Assembly: GCA_964531735.1 (NCBI GenBank)
Contig: CAZHGD010000172.1
Location: forward strand, 1-15,963
Reading direction: 5' to 3'
Source: CAZHGD01 sp964531735
GTDB lineage: Bacteria > Armatimonadota > UBA10988
DNA length: 15,963 bases
In this document: positions 7,903 to 14,185 of the stretch, piece by piece
Layout of the letters: every line of letters starts with the position of its first letter
Numbering within the stretch: the stretch's first letter is position 1
Translations under genes and position numbers: made by a program
The notes under the pieces: generated by a model
Told to the model about the DNA's origin: nothing
What the model saw: only the letters and a program-made list of their open reading frames with translations
Databases searched by the model: none

Positions 7903-7914
7903 CGCACTAGTGCG
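7903..7914. promoter_or_regulatory. 12-bp palindrome at predicted +1 (candidate operator)
   Basis: CGCACTAGTGCG is a perfect palindrome that begins 1 bp after the -10 box and spans the predicted transcription start. This is a classic position for a dimeric repressor. No regulator gene lies in the window, so the partner is unknown. Confidence 0.45.
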
Positions 7915-7950
7915 CCATCACAGAGGTTCGTCGGCAGACAGCACGTTCAT

Positions 7951-8072
7951 CCTGAGTAGCCGCGCAGCGGCGTATCGAAGGACCCGGCCGCTGCGGATCC
8001 GCTTCAGGAGCCGGCCATCGGGCCACCGCCGGTACGGCGGTGCCCTTCGATACGGCCTGCGGCCTACTCAGG
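7951..8072. repeat. imperfect inverted repeat (REP/MITE-like), copy A
   Basis: The left arm (7951-7981) reads CCTGAGTAG, a small hairpin (CCGC-GCA-GCGG), then CGTATCGAAGG. The right arm (8044-8072) is its reverse complement in the outer 9 and inner 11 bases, but its own small hairpin is different (GGCC-TGC-GGCC, 8054-8064). The centre has a further CACCGCC/GGCGGTG inverted repeat (8024-8042) and the palindrome GCGGATCCGC (7993-8002). The element sits in the predicted leader of the downstream operon. The same module layout occurs at 13861-13958. Confidence 0.8.
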
Positions 8073-8138
8073 GTAAACGGGCCGGATGGCCTGGAGTCAC
8101 TGTGGTCTGGCACCAGTCTCAAGACTAAGGAGCGCAAG

Positions 8139-9056
8139 ATGCGACTGGCGACGGTACGAGTAGGCGACGCCCACCACGTGGCGGTGGTGACCGAGCAGGG
8201 CGTTCACGATCTGGTGGCGGTCGCCAAGGAGCAGTCCAAGCTGCCGGCCTGCTGCTGGACCAACCCGGTGACGCTGCTGGACCAGGGTCCGGCGGGTCTC
8301 GCCGAGGCCGCGGCGCTGGCCGCGCAAGTGGCTCCGGTACCGCTCGACAGCGTCACCCTCGGCGCCCCGATTCCGCAGCCGCGCAAGCTGCTGCTGCTGG
8401 CCGGCAACTACGCTGAGCACATCATCGAAGGCGGGCAGCGCCTCGTCGAGGCCGACAAGGCCACGCCGCGCGTGTTCATGAAGCCGCCGAGCACCACCGT
8501 GGTCGGCCCGTTCGACCCGATTCCGATCCCGCCGGTGGCGCGGTTCGTCGACTGGGAGGCCGAACTCGGCGTGGTCATCGGCCGGCGCTGCAAGGGCGTC
8601 AAGGCCGCCGACGCCATGGACGTGGTGGCGGGCTACACCATCATCGACGACGTCTCCGAGCGCGAGTTGCTGATCAAGCCGCGGCCCGAGACGCGCGAGT
8701 GGGACGGCTTCTTCGACTGGCTGAACGGCAAGTGGCTCGACGGCTTCGCGCCGATGGGCCCCTGGATGGTCACCAAGGACGAGATCGCCGACCCGCACAG
8801 CCTGGACGTCCGCCTGACCGTCAACGGCAAGGTGGAGCAGCAGGGCAACACCGGGCAGATGATCTTCCACCTGGGCGACATCATCGAGTACATCTCGACC
8901 ATTGTGACCCTGGAGCCGGGCGACGTGATCGCCACCGGCACGCCGGCGGGCGTCGGGCACGGCAAGGGCATCAAGCTCGTGCCGGGCGACCTGGTGCGCG
9001 TCGAAATCGAGGGCCTGGGCGCGATTGAGAACCGCTGCCAGGCGCAGGAGGTGTAA
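8139..9056 (+). CDS. fumarylacetoacetate hydrolase (FAH) family enzyme
   Basis: This 305-residue cytoplasmic enzyme belongs to the family of metal-dependent C-C hydrolases, lyases and decarboxylases acting on 2-oxo or 1,3-dicarbonyl acids. The N-terminal cap covers about residues 1-80. The core has LLLAGNYAEH (residues 85-94, His94 as catalytic candidate), FMKPPSTTVVGP, the metal ligands DWEAELGVVIG (Glu140, Glu142) and IIDDVSERE (Asp170/171), APMGPWMVTKDEI, and the C-terminal EPGDVIATGTPAGVG signature. Between DVSERE and the NGKW segment there is a loop with PRPETREWDGFFDW, apparently longer than in typical homologues. AAGGAG sits 6 nt before ATG 8139. It is the first gene of a tight operon, 1 nt before the next start. 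The exact substrate cannot be told; annotation as ureidoglycolate lyase or 2-keto-pentenoate hydratase would be over-specific. Confidence 0.9.
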   Translation: MRLATVRVGDAHHVAVVTEQGVHDLVAVAKEQSKLPACCWTNPVTLLDQGPAGLAEAAALAAQVAPVPLDSVTLGAPIPQPRKLLLLAGNYAEHIIEGGQRLVEADKATPRVFMKPPSTTVVGPFDPIPIPPVARFVDWEAELGVVIGRRCKGVKAADAMDVVAGYTIIDDVSERELLIKPRPETREWDGFFDWLNGKWLDGFAPMGPWMVTKDEIADPHSLDVRLTVNGKVEQQGNTGQMIFHLGDIIEYISTIVTLEPGDVIATGTPAGVGHGKGIKLVPGDLVRVEIEGLGAIENRCQAQEV

Positions 9057-9060
9057 TGTG
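9046..9060 (+). promoter_or_regulatory. Shine-Dalgarno and GTG start of the Gfo/Idh gene
   Basis: AGGAGG (9046-9051) lies inside the end of the FAH gene and is spaced 6 nt from the GTG at 9058-9060. This settles the start against the in-frame ATG at 9025, which would overlap the FAH gene and add an Arg-rich tail foreign to the family. Confidence 0.85.
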
Positions 9061-10095
9061 GCGACGGTCCGAGCGGCAATCATCGGCTGCGGCGGCATGG
9101 GTCGCTCGCACGCCCGCGCGATGCGACTGACCGACGGCATCGAGCTGGTGGCGGTGGCTGACCGGCGGGCCGAAGCAGTGCAGGCCATGCGCGACGAGTT
9201 CGGCGTCGCGCATGGCTACCTCGACGCCAACGCGCTGTTCTCCGCGGAGCGGCCCGATCTGGTGGCCATCGTCACCAACGGGCCCTCGCACGCGCCGTTG
9301 ACCATCACCGCCGCCGAAGCCGGCGTGCGGTACATCTACTGCGAGAAGCCGATGGCCTGCTCGTGCCGCGACGCCCAGGCGATGATCGACACCTGCGCGC
9401 GGCGCGGCACGCGGCTGGCCATCAACCACACCCGGCGCTGGTCGCCGGCCCACCACCGGCTGCGCGACGCGCTGGCGGGCGGCCTGGTCGGCCGCCCGCG
9501 CGTGTTCGACTACTCGCTGGGCGCCGGCCGGCTCGGCTGCAACGGCTCGCACGTGGTGGACGCGGTGCGCCTGCTCAGCGGCCAGGACGTGGTCGCGGTG
9601 ACCGGCTGGCTCGACACCACCGGCACGCCCGACCCGCGCGGACCGGAGTTCTACGACCCCGGCGCGCACACGGTCATGCACTTAGCCGACGGCGCGCGCG
9701 TCTACCTCGACCAGATGGAGGATCTCGGCGTGCCGCCGCTGCTGAGCATCGTCGGCAGCATCGGCCGCGTGCTGATCGAGGAGCTGTCCGGTTCCTGGTC
9801 GGTCATCGCGCGGCGGCCCGAGGACCGCGACAAGTCGCTGGCCTCCTATGGCAGCCCGCTGGTGCCGCAGGACTTCACCGTGGCCGACTGCCCGAACCTC
9901 GGGCGGTGGGACGAGGTGCAGTCCGCCGGCTACCGCAACTTGGTGTCCGATGAGCCCGTCTGCTGCTCGGGCGAGGACGGCTACAAGGCCATCGAGGCCG
10001 TGTTGGCCGTACACCTGTCCGACCAGCGGCAGCATCAGCCGGTCGCGTTGCCGCTGGCGGGCGACGACCTGGACTTCCGCATCGACTTCACCTGA
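9058..10095 (+). CDS. Gfo/Idh/MocA-family NAD(P)-dependent oxidoreductase
   Basis: This is a 345-residue cytoplasmic dehydrogenase. An N-terminal Rossmann fold begins AAIIGCGGMGRSHARAM (residues 6-22) with the dinucleotide-binding GxGxxG-type loop. The family's EKP motif follows at YCEKPMA (Glu96, Lys97, Pro98; Lys97 is the expected catalytic or substrate lysine), then NHTRRWSP and the C-terminal alpha/beta domain with NGSHVVDAVRLLSG (162-175), the usual His/Asp active-site block. Members oxidise or epimerise sugars, inositols and related polyols, or reduce imines. The substrate cannot be read from sequence. The gene starts 1 nt after the FAH gene and is followed after 33 nt by the deacylase gene, so all three are probably one transcript. 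Length and motifs are complete. Confidence 0.92.
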   Translation: MATVRAAIIGCGGMGRSHARAMRLTDGIELVAVADRRAEAVQAMRDEFGVAHGYLDANALFSAERPDLVAIVTNGPSHAPLTITAAEAGVRYIYCEKPMACSCRDAQAMIDTCARRGTRLAINHTRRWSPAHHRLRDALAGGLVGRPRVFDYSLGAGRLGCNGSHVVDAVRLLSGQDVVAVTGWLDTTGTPDPRGPEFYDPGAHTVMHLADGARVYLDQMEDLGVPPLLSIVGSIGRVLIEELSGSWSVIARRPEDRDKSLASYGSPLVPQDFTVADCPNLGRWDEVQSAGYRNLVSDEPVCCSGEDGYKAIEAVLAVHLSDQRQHQPVALPLAGDDLDFRIDFT

Positions 10096-10128
10096 GCCGT
10101 TGTCCGTGCCAGGAGGCACTGTTCGGCG

Positions 10129-11118
10129 ATGCCACCTGCCAGTCCGGCGCTCAGCGACCTGGAGCCCGAGCACCTGCCGCTCGGGCTGAGCCACCAGCGC
10201 GCCGTCATCAGCGAGGACGGCACCGAGGCGCTCGGTTGTGACCTCGTGAGCGTGCGCGGCCACACGCCCGGACCCGTGCTGCTGGTGGTCGGCGCCATAC
10301 ATGGCGACGAGTACGAGGGGCCGACGGCCATTCCGCGCTTCATCGCCGACCTCGATCCGGCGCAGTTCCGCGGCACGGTCATCGGCCTGCCGGTGGTCAA
10401 TGAGCCGGCTTTCTTCAACGCCACGCGCGGCAATCCAGCCGACGGCCAGAACCTGGCCCGGGTCTTCCCCGGCCGGCCGAACGGCACGCCCACCGAGCAG
10501 ATCGCCCACGCGGTGACGATGTTGATGGCGCGCTGCGACGCGTTCTGCGACCTGCACGCCGCCGGCACCTACTACGAGTTGCACGCCTGGGCCGGCTACG
10601 CCATGGTCACCGACGAGGCGGTCCTCGCCCAGCAGCGGCGCCTGGCCACCGCCTTCGGGCTCGACTTCGTCTGGGGCACGCCGATGGGTCCGGGCCGCTC
10701 GCTGGCCGCCGCCGCGGCCCTGGGCGTGCCGGCCGTCTACGTGGAGCAGCGCGGGGCCGGGCAGTGCCGACCCGCCGACGTGGCGCGCAATGTGGCCGGC
10801 CTGAAGGGCCTGGCCATCGCGCTGGGCCAGTTGGACGGCGACCTGCCGACCGACCCGCCGCGCTGGTGGCGCGAATCGCGCGAGGAGAGCGAAGGCCACC
10901 TGCAGGTGGACCATCCGGCGCCGCGCCGCGGCCTGTTCACGCCGGCGGTCAGCCTGTGGGACGAAGTCACGGCGGGACAGCCGCTGGGCTGGGTCGCGTC
11001 GCCCGGCGGCGGCGAGCGCGAGGTGGTGACGGCCAGCCGGGCCGGCCGGGTGGCGATGCTGCGGATCGCGCCGCCGGTGGACGCCGGCGACTACCTCGCG
11101 GTGGTGGTGCCCGTCTGA
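10129..11118 (+). CDS. succinylglutamate desuccinylase/aspartoacylase family zinc hydrolase
   Basis: This 329-residue protein is of the M14-like AstE/AspA family, which removes acyl groups from N-acyl amino acids and relatives using one zinc. Zinc ligands are recognisable: His58 and Glu61 in AIHGDEYEG, and His143 in DLHAAG. Glu206 in VYVEQRG is the likely catalytic general base. NEPAFFNATRG and QNLARVFPG are the family's substrate-binding blocks. Residues from about 245 form the C-terminal beta-rich domain (PRRGLFTPAVSLWDEVTAGQPLGW, DAGDYLAVVV). The start at 10129 has AGGAGG 12 nt upstream, rather far, but no better start exists. It is the last gene of the FAH operon, implying that an acylated amine or amino compound enters the pathway. 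Confidence 0.9.
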   Translation: MPPASPALSDLEPEHLPLGLSHQRAVISEDGTEALGCDLVSVRGHTPGPVLLVVGAIHGDEYEGPTAIPRFIADLDPAQFRGTVIGLPVVNEPAFFNATRGNPADGQNLARVFPGRPNGTPTEQIAHAVTMLMARCDAFCDLHAAGTYYELHAWAGYAMVTDEAVLAQQRRLATAFGLDFVWGTPMGPGRSLAAAAALGVPAVYVEQRGAGQCRPADVARNVAGLKGLAIALGQLDGDLPTDPPRWWRESREESEGHLQVDHPAPRRGLFTPAVSLWDEVTAGQPLGWVASPGGGEREVVTASRAGRVAMLRIAPPVDAGDYLAVVVPV

Positions 11119-11200
11119 GCCGGCCGGCGCAACTTGCCGCCGAGTCCGGTGTCTGACCGAACAGCGCTGCGCCGCTGCCCAAACGGGATATGACAGCAAT

Positions 11201-11230
11201 TTGACAGCGCGATCAAATCTCCGCTATACT
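11201..11230 (+). promoter_or_regulatory. sigma70-type promoter for the NlpC/P60-secretin pair
   Basis: Perfect -35 TTGACA (11201-11206), an 18-bp spacer and TATACT (11225-11230) sit in a locally AT-richer patch of a GC-rich region. Predicted start is near 11237, giving a leader of about 60 nt. That is too short to hold a c-di-AMP riboswitch, a control element often linked to wall hydrolases. No clear intrinsic terminator for the upstream operon was seen between 11119 and 11200. Confidence 0.8.
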
Positions 11231-11297
11231 ACCCCGGTCTGTGGCCGATAGGCCCGGCCGGTTGGCACATTGCCGGCGCGCGAAAGGAGGTTGCTCC

Positions 11298-12743
11298 ATG
11301 CCGCGTGCGTCCGACAGTGGAACGCGCCGCACCTTGCTGGTAGGTCTGGTCGTCTTCCTGGTCGCGCTGGTACCCGCGCTCACGGCGGGTGAGCGCCCGT
11401 ATAAGGTACAGCCGGGCGATACGCTCTTCGCCATCGCCCGTCGCCATCAACTCACCGTCGATCGCATCCTGGCCGCGAACCACATGCCGGGTGATGCGAC
11501 GCTGCAGGTGGGTCAAACCATCCTCATTCCCGACACCGAGGCCCCCACCGTCGCCCCTGCTGGCGAGGCCGGTGGCAGTCTGCCCGTGCCGGGCAGCTAT
11601 CAGGTTCAGGCCGGTGACAACCTCTACCGGATCGCCTCGCGCTATGCCATTCCCGTCGAGGAGCTGTGCGCGCTGAACGGCCTGACGCCGAAGACGATTT
11701 TGCAGATCGGTCAGACCATCCGCATTCCGGCCGGCGTGACCACGCCGCCGCTGGCCGCCGTGAGTGGTCCGCGCCCGTTGGCGCTGGCCAAAGCGGCGCC
11801 GGCCCCGGTGGCCACCTCGGCTTTGGCCGCGTTGCCCGCGCCGCAGGATACCGCCAAGCCGGCGGCGTCCGCCAAGCAGGTGTCCAGCGACGCCGCGGTG
11901 CCGGCGCACGTCTGGGTCAACGAAACCCGGATCCACTTGCGCGGTGCCCCGAGCGCCGATTCGTCCAGTCTCGGGCTGGTACTCAAGGGCTGCAAGCTGA
12001 AGGTCACGGGCAAGGCCGGCCTGTGGTGGCGGGTCGAGGACCCGACCTCGGGTCAGACGGCCTATGTGGCTGGTTGGCTGTCCAGCCGCGAGCCGGTGGC
12101 GCCGGATCCGCCGGTCGTGGTCGCCGCAGCCACCGGCACCGGGGCACCGATCGGCATCTGCTATGCAGCGGCGGCGCAACTCGACATCCGCGCCGGAGCC
12201 AGCAAGAGCGCCGAGCGCATCGCGGTGGCCCCGAGCGGCACCCGCATGGACATCCTGGCGCAGCACGGCCACTGGCTGCAGGTGCGGTTCTCCAACGGCA
12301 CCACCGGCTGGGTCGGCCGCGGCCGCGTGCGCATTCCGGAAGAAGAACAGCCGGCCCCGGCGACCGGTGGCGGCTCCACCGGCGTGGTCGAGACGGCGAT
12401 GAGCTATCTCGGCGCACCGTACGTCTTCGGTGGCACCTCGCGTGATGGCGTCGACTGCTCCGGTCTGGTCTACGCGGTCTACCGCGAGCACGGCATCGGC
12501 CTGCCGCGCGACTCGGCGTCGATGTATGGCGTCGGCAGTAGCGTCGGCCGCGGGAACCTCCGCCCGGGTGATCTAGTCTTCTTCAAGAACACCTACAAGG
12601 CCGGCATCTCGCACGTCGGCATCTATGTGGGGAGCAACCAGTTCGTGCACTCGGCCAACTCGGGCCGCGGCGTGGTGGTGAGTAGCCTCGGCGAGGACTA
12701 TTACGCTTCGCGCTACGTGGGAGCCAGCCGCGTCATGGACTGA
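11298..12743 (+). CDS. LysM-LysM-SH3-SH3-NlpC/P60 peptidoglycan endopeptidase
   Basis: This 481-residue exported wall hydrolase cuts peptide stems of peptidoglycan. Residues 10-30 are a signal peptide (RRTLLVGLVVFLVALVPALTA, cleavage after Ala30). LysM1 is at about 35-78 (YKVQPGDTLFAIA...ILIP) and LysM2 at 101-144 (YQVQAGDNLYRIA...IRIP). An Ala/Pro-rich linker follows (146-200). Bacterial SH3-like domains cover about 204-262 and 286-346. The C-terminal NlpC/P60 domain (363-481) has Cys387 in VDCSGLVY, His439 in SHVGIYVG and His451 in FVHSA as the catalytic set. AAGGAGG at 11284-11290, 7 nt before ATG 11298, fixes the start over an upstream in-frame GTG. All domains look intact. A strong promoter precedes it and a secretin-like gene follows after 12 nt, suggesting a wall-remodelling partner for that protein. 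Confidence 0.95.
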   Translation: MPRASDSGTRRTLLVGLVVFLVALVPALTAGERPYKVQPGDTLFAIARRHQLTVDRILAANHMPGDATLQVGQTILIPDTEAPTVAPAGEAGGSLPVPGSYQVQAGDNLYRIASRYAIPVEELCALNGLTPKTILQIGQTIRIPAGVTTPPLAAVSGPRPLALAKAAPAPVATSALAALPAPQDTAKPAASAKQVSSDAAVPAHVWVNETRIHLRGAPSADSSSLGLVLKGCKLKVTGKAGLWWRVEDPTSGQTAYVAGWLSSREPVAPDPPVVVAAATGTGAPIGICYAAAAQLDIRAGASKSAERIAVAPSGTRMDILAQHGHWLQVRFSNGTTGWVGRGRVRIPEEEQPAPATGGGSTGVVETAMSYLGAPYVFGGTSRDGVDCSGLVYAVYREHGIGLPRDSASMYGVGSSVGRGNLRPGDLVFFKNTYKAGISHVGIYVGSNQFVHSANSGRGVVVSSLGEDYYASRYVGASRVMD

Positions 12744-12744
12744 C

Positions 12745-12758
12745 GAGGAGTGTCCATG
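12745..12758 (+). promoter_or_regulatory. Shine-Dalgarno and ATG start of the secretin-like gene
   Basis: GAGGAG (12745-12750) is 5 nt before the ATG at 12756. The in-frame GTG at 12750 overlaps this ribosome site and is therefore not the start. Confidence 0.8.
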
Positions 12759-13808
12759 CGTGGCTTCTGGCACGTGCTTCTCTGCGCCGGTCTGAGCTTG
12801 GCTCCGACCGGCGCTCTGCTGGCGGACGGTCACACGCCCGTCTCGATCGAGGCCCGCGACCGCGGGTTGCGCGAGGTGATCGCGGCGCTGGCCAAGCAGG
12901 CCAAGGTCGAGGTCAAGCTGCGCCCGGAAGTGCGCGGCACCATTACCACGACCATCACCAAGACGCCGTTCGAGAAGGCGCTGTCGGTGGTCTGCGGCGC
13001 CCAGGGGCTCAGTTGGCGCCTGGTCAACGGCGTCTACCACGTCGGCCGGTTCAGCGCGGCGCCCGATGACGCCAAACAAGTCACCGAGAAGGTGGTCCTG
13101 CGCGTCTTCGCACCGCGGGCCCTGGCGCGGGCGTTCGGGCATCTCGACCTGCAATCGCTCAACGAGCACGGCGCCAGCCTCGATCTGCGTTCGCTGCTGC
13201 CGCCGGGTCTCAGCGCACCACCGAAGCCGCTGCCCGACGGCCTGGAGGTCAGTGGCACCCGCGCGGCCGTGGCCGACTTCCGCTTCCTCGTCCAGCAACT
13301 GGAAGAGGGCCGAGCCCTGCTCCGCTATCGCGCGCTCCTGGCCGAGGTCGACCAGAAGGTGCTCGACAACCTGCCGGTCTACTGGGCCAAGGGCCAAATG
13401 CACTTCGGCGACAGCCCCGGCCGTGAGGCGCTCTACAGCGCGGGCGATTTCGGCAAGGCCGAGGCCATGCTCCGCGACGGCGCCGAGGGCGTGCGGGTGA
13501 TCGGCCGGCCGGCGCTGGTGGTCGCGGCCATGGACACTGGGGTGATCAGCCTTGAGGCGACCCCCGGCGCCTTCCAGGAACTGCGCGTGGCCGGTCGCAT
13601 CGAGGCCAGCCTGGGCCTGCGACTCTGGGCCAAGCTCACCTACCGGCCCGCCGGTGACGCCAAGGCCACGCCGATCGAGGCGATCATCAACGGTGGCCCG
13701 CTGCCGCCCGAAGAGGGCGCCATGCTGGTCAGCCGGCCAAAGACGGGCGAGCCCGGGCCGATCATCCTGCTGCTGATCGTGCCGACCGTTGAGGCCCCGG
13801 CGCGATAG
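12756..13808 (+). CDS. small secretin-like protein with STN domain
   Basis: This 350-residue exported protein has a signal peptide at about 1-24 (WHVLLCAGLSLAPTGALLA). Residues 28-97 match an STN / secretin N-terminal domain (VSIEARDRGLREVIAALAKQAKVEV...GTITTTITKTPFEKALSVVC). Residues 111-184 look like an N1-type ring domain (EKVVLRVFAPRALARAF ... LEVSGTRAAVADFRFLVQQLE). The rest follows the order of a secretin core: YRALLAEVDQKVLDNLP (secretins have IVEV...), VRVIGRPALVVAAMDTGVIS (secretins have VLSxPxLxTxxNxxAxI) and a final EGAMLVSRP...IILLLIVPTV (secretins have GGL...LLIFITP). The family VPxLGDIP signature is absent and the core is short, so pore formation is uncertain. It is probably periplasmic or outer-membrane. 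It sits 12 nt after the wall hydrolase. An alternative is a pilus or secretion accessory with only secretin-type ring domains. Confidence 0.65.
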   Translation: MRGFWHVLLCAGLSLAPTGALLADGHTPVSIEARDRGLREVIAALAKQAKVEVKLRPEVRGTITTTITKTPFEKALSVVCGAQGLSWRLVNGVYHVGRFSAAPDDAKQVTEKVVLRVFAPRALARAFGHLDLQSLNEHGASLDLRSLLPPGLSAPPKPLPDGLEVSGTRAAVADFRFLVQQLEEGRALLRYRALLAEVDQKVLDNLPVYWAKGQMHFGDSPGREALYSAGDFGKAEAMLRDGAEGVRVIGRPALVVAAMDTGVISLEATPGAFQELRVAGRIEASLGLRLWAKLTYRPAGDAKATPIEAIINGGPLPPEEGAMLVSRPKTGEPGPIILLLIVPTVEAPAR

Positions 13809-13852
13809 GCCAGGGCGGGGGTCAGAGTACTGGTCGCCGCGTCCAGCCATAC

Positions 13853-13919
13853 CCCGCCAGCCCTGAGGGGGGCGCAGAGCGCCCGTCTCGAGGGCGGCGA
13901 CCGTGCGGACCCGGTTCGG
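13853..13919 (+). repeat. 67-bp direct repeat, first copy
   Basis: It matches 14086-14152 at an offset of 233 bp with a single difference (C at 13861 versus T at 14094). It covers the left arm of inverted repeat B and about 20 bp beyond. Such high identity in non-coding DNA points to recent duplication or gene conversion. Confidence 0.9.
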
Positions 13920-13963
13920 CGTCGCCCTTCGAGACGCTCGCTACGCTCGCTCCTCAGGACTGG
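13857..13963. repeat. imperfect inverted repeat (REP/MITE-like), copy B
   Basis: The left arm starts CCAGCCCTGAGG (13857-13868), contains the hairpin GGGCGC-AGA-GCGCCC (13870-13884) and ends CGTCTCGAGGGCG (13884-13896). The right arm is CGCCCTTCGAGACG (13923-13936), a tandem nine-base duplication of the type CGCTCGCTA/CGCTCGCTC (13935-13952), and CCTCAGGACTGG (13952-13963). The layout (CCTGAG, inner hairpin, CG-T-TCGA-GG) is that of copy A at 7951-8072. Confidence 0.8.
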
Positions 13964-14014
13964 TGGATAGGCCCAGTTGGCCTACGGAGCGGCTGCTCGC
14001 CGCCAGCGTGGACC

Positions 14015-14031
14015 GCGGGCATCCCGCCCGC
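14015..14031. repeat. GC hairpin GCGGGC-ATCCC-GCCCGC
   Basis: A perfect 6-bp stem with a 5-nt loop lies between the two 67-bp repeat copies. It resembles short hairpins found dispersed between genes in many high-GC environmental genomes (general recollection). No T-run follows. Confidence 0.55.
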
Positions 14032-14085
14032 CCGAGGTCGGGTGGCCGCGCTGACCCAAGCCGCGAGCCGACCTGCCAGGACGAA

Positions 14086-14152
14086 CCCGCCAGTCCTGAG
14101 GGGGGCGCAGAGCGCCCGTCTCGAGGGCGGCGACCGTGCGGACCCGGTTCGG
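14086..14152 (+). repeat. 67-bp direct repeat, second copy (single arm)
   Basis: This is a second left arm of the repeat family with one mismatch to 13853-13919, again carrying GGGCGC-AGA-GCGCCC and CGTCTCGAGGGCG. No matching right arm follows before the caspase gene ends, so it is an orphan half-element. Confidence 0.9.
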
Positions 14153-14185
14153 TGGCCCTGAGTTAGCCCGAGGTCAGCTGCCCCG

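Larger units (their letters stand above)
7818..8138. other. divergent intergenic region, no gene
   Basis: These 321 bp separate the minus-strand operon from the plus-strand operon. They contain a sigma70 promoter, a 12-bp palindrome at the expected transcription start and a large imperfect inverted repeat, each listed separately. Small open frames here overlap the repeat, lack good ribosome sites and show no family resemblance. No convincing minus-strand promoter for the deacetylase operon was found. Confidence 0.7.
13809..14185. other. 377-bp repeat-rich convergent intergenic region
   Basis: No gene is supported here. The region contains a large imperfect inverted repeat, a 67-bp direct repeat of its left arm, and a GCGGGC-ATCCC-GCCCGC hairpin, listed separately. 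It lies between the 3' ends of the secretin-like and caspase genes, so the hairpins may end transcription or protect 3' ends from both sides, though no T-tracts are seen. Confidence 0.75.

Noticed and set aside
7894..7923. Possible minus-strand promoter for the deacetylase operon overlapping the plus promoter
   Set aside because: A TTATAG-like -10 exists on the minus strand, but the -35 position matches only about three of six bases.
11237..11297. Riboswitch in the leader of the wall hydrolase
   Set aside because: Such genes are often under the c-di-AMP (ydaO) riboswitch, but only about 60 nt lie between predicted start and ATG, too short, and no matching conserved core was seen.
13903..14166. 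87-codon open frame in the repeat region
   Set aside because: It runs through repeat arms on both sides, lacks a convincing ribosome site and matches no family I recognise.
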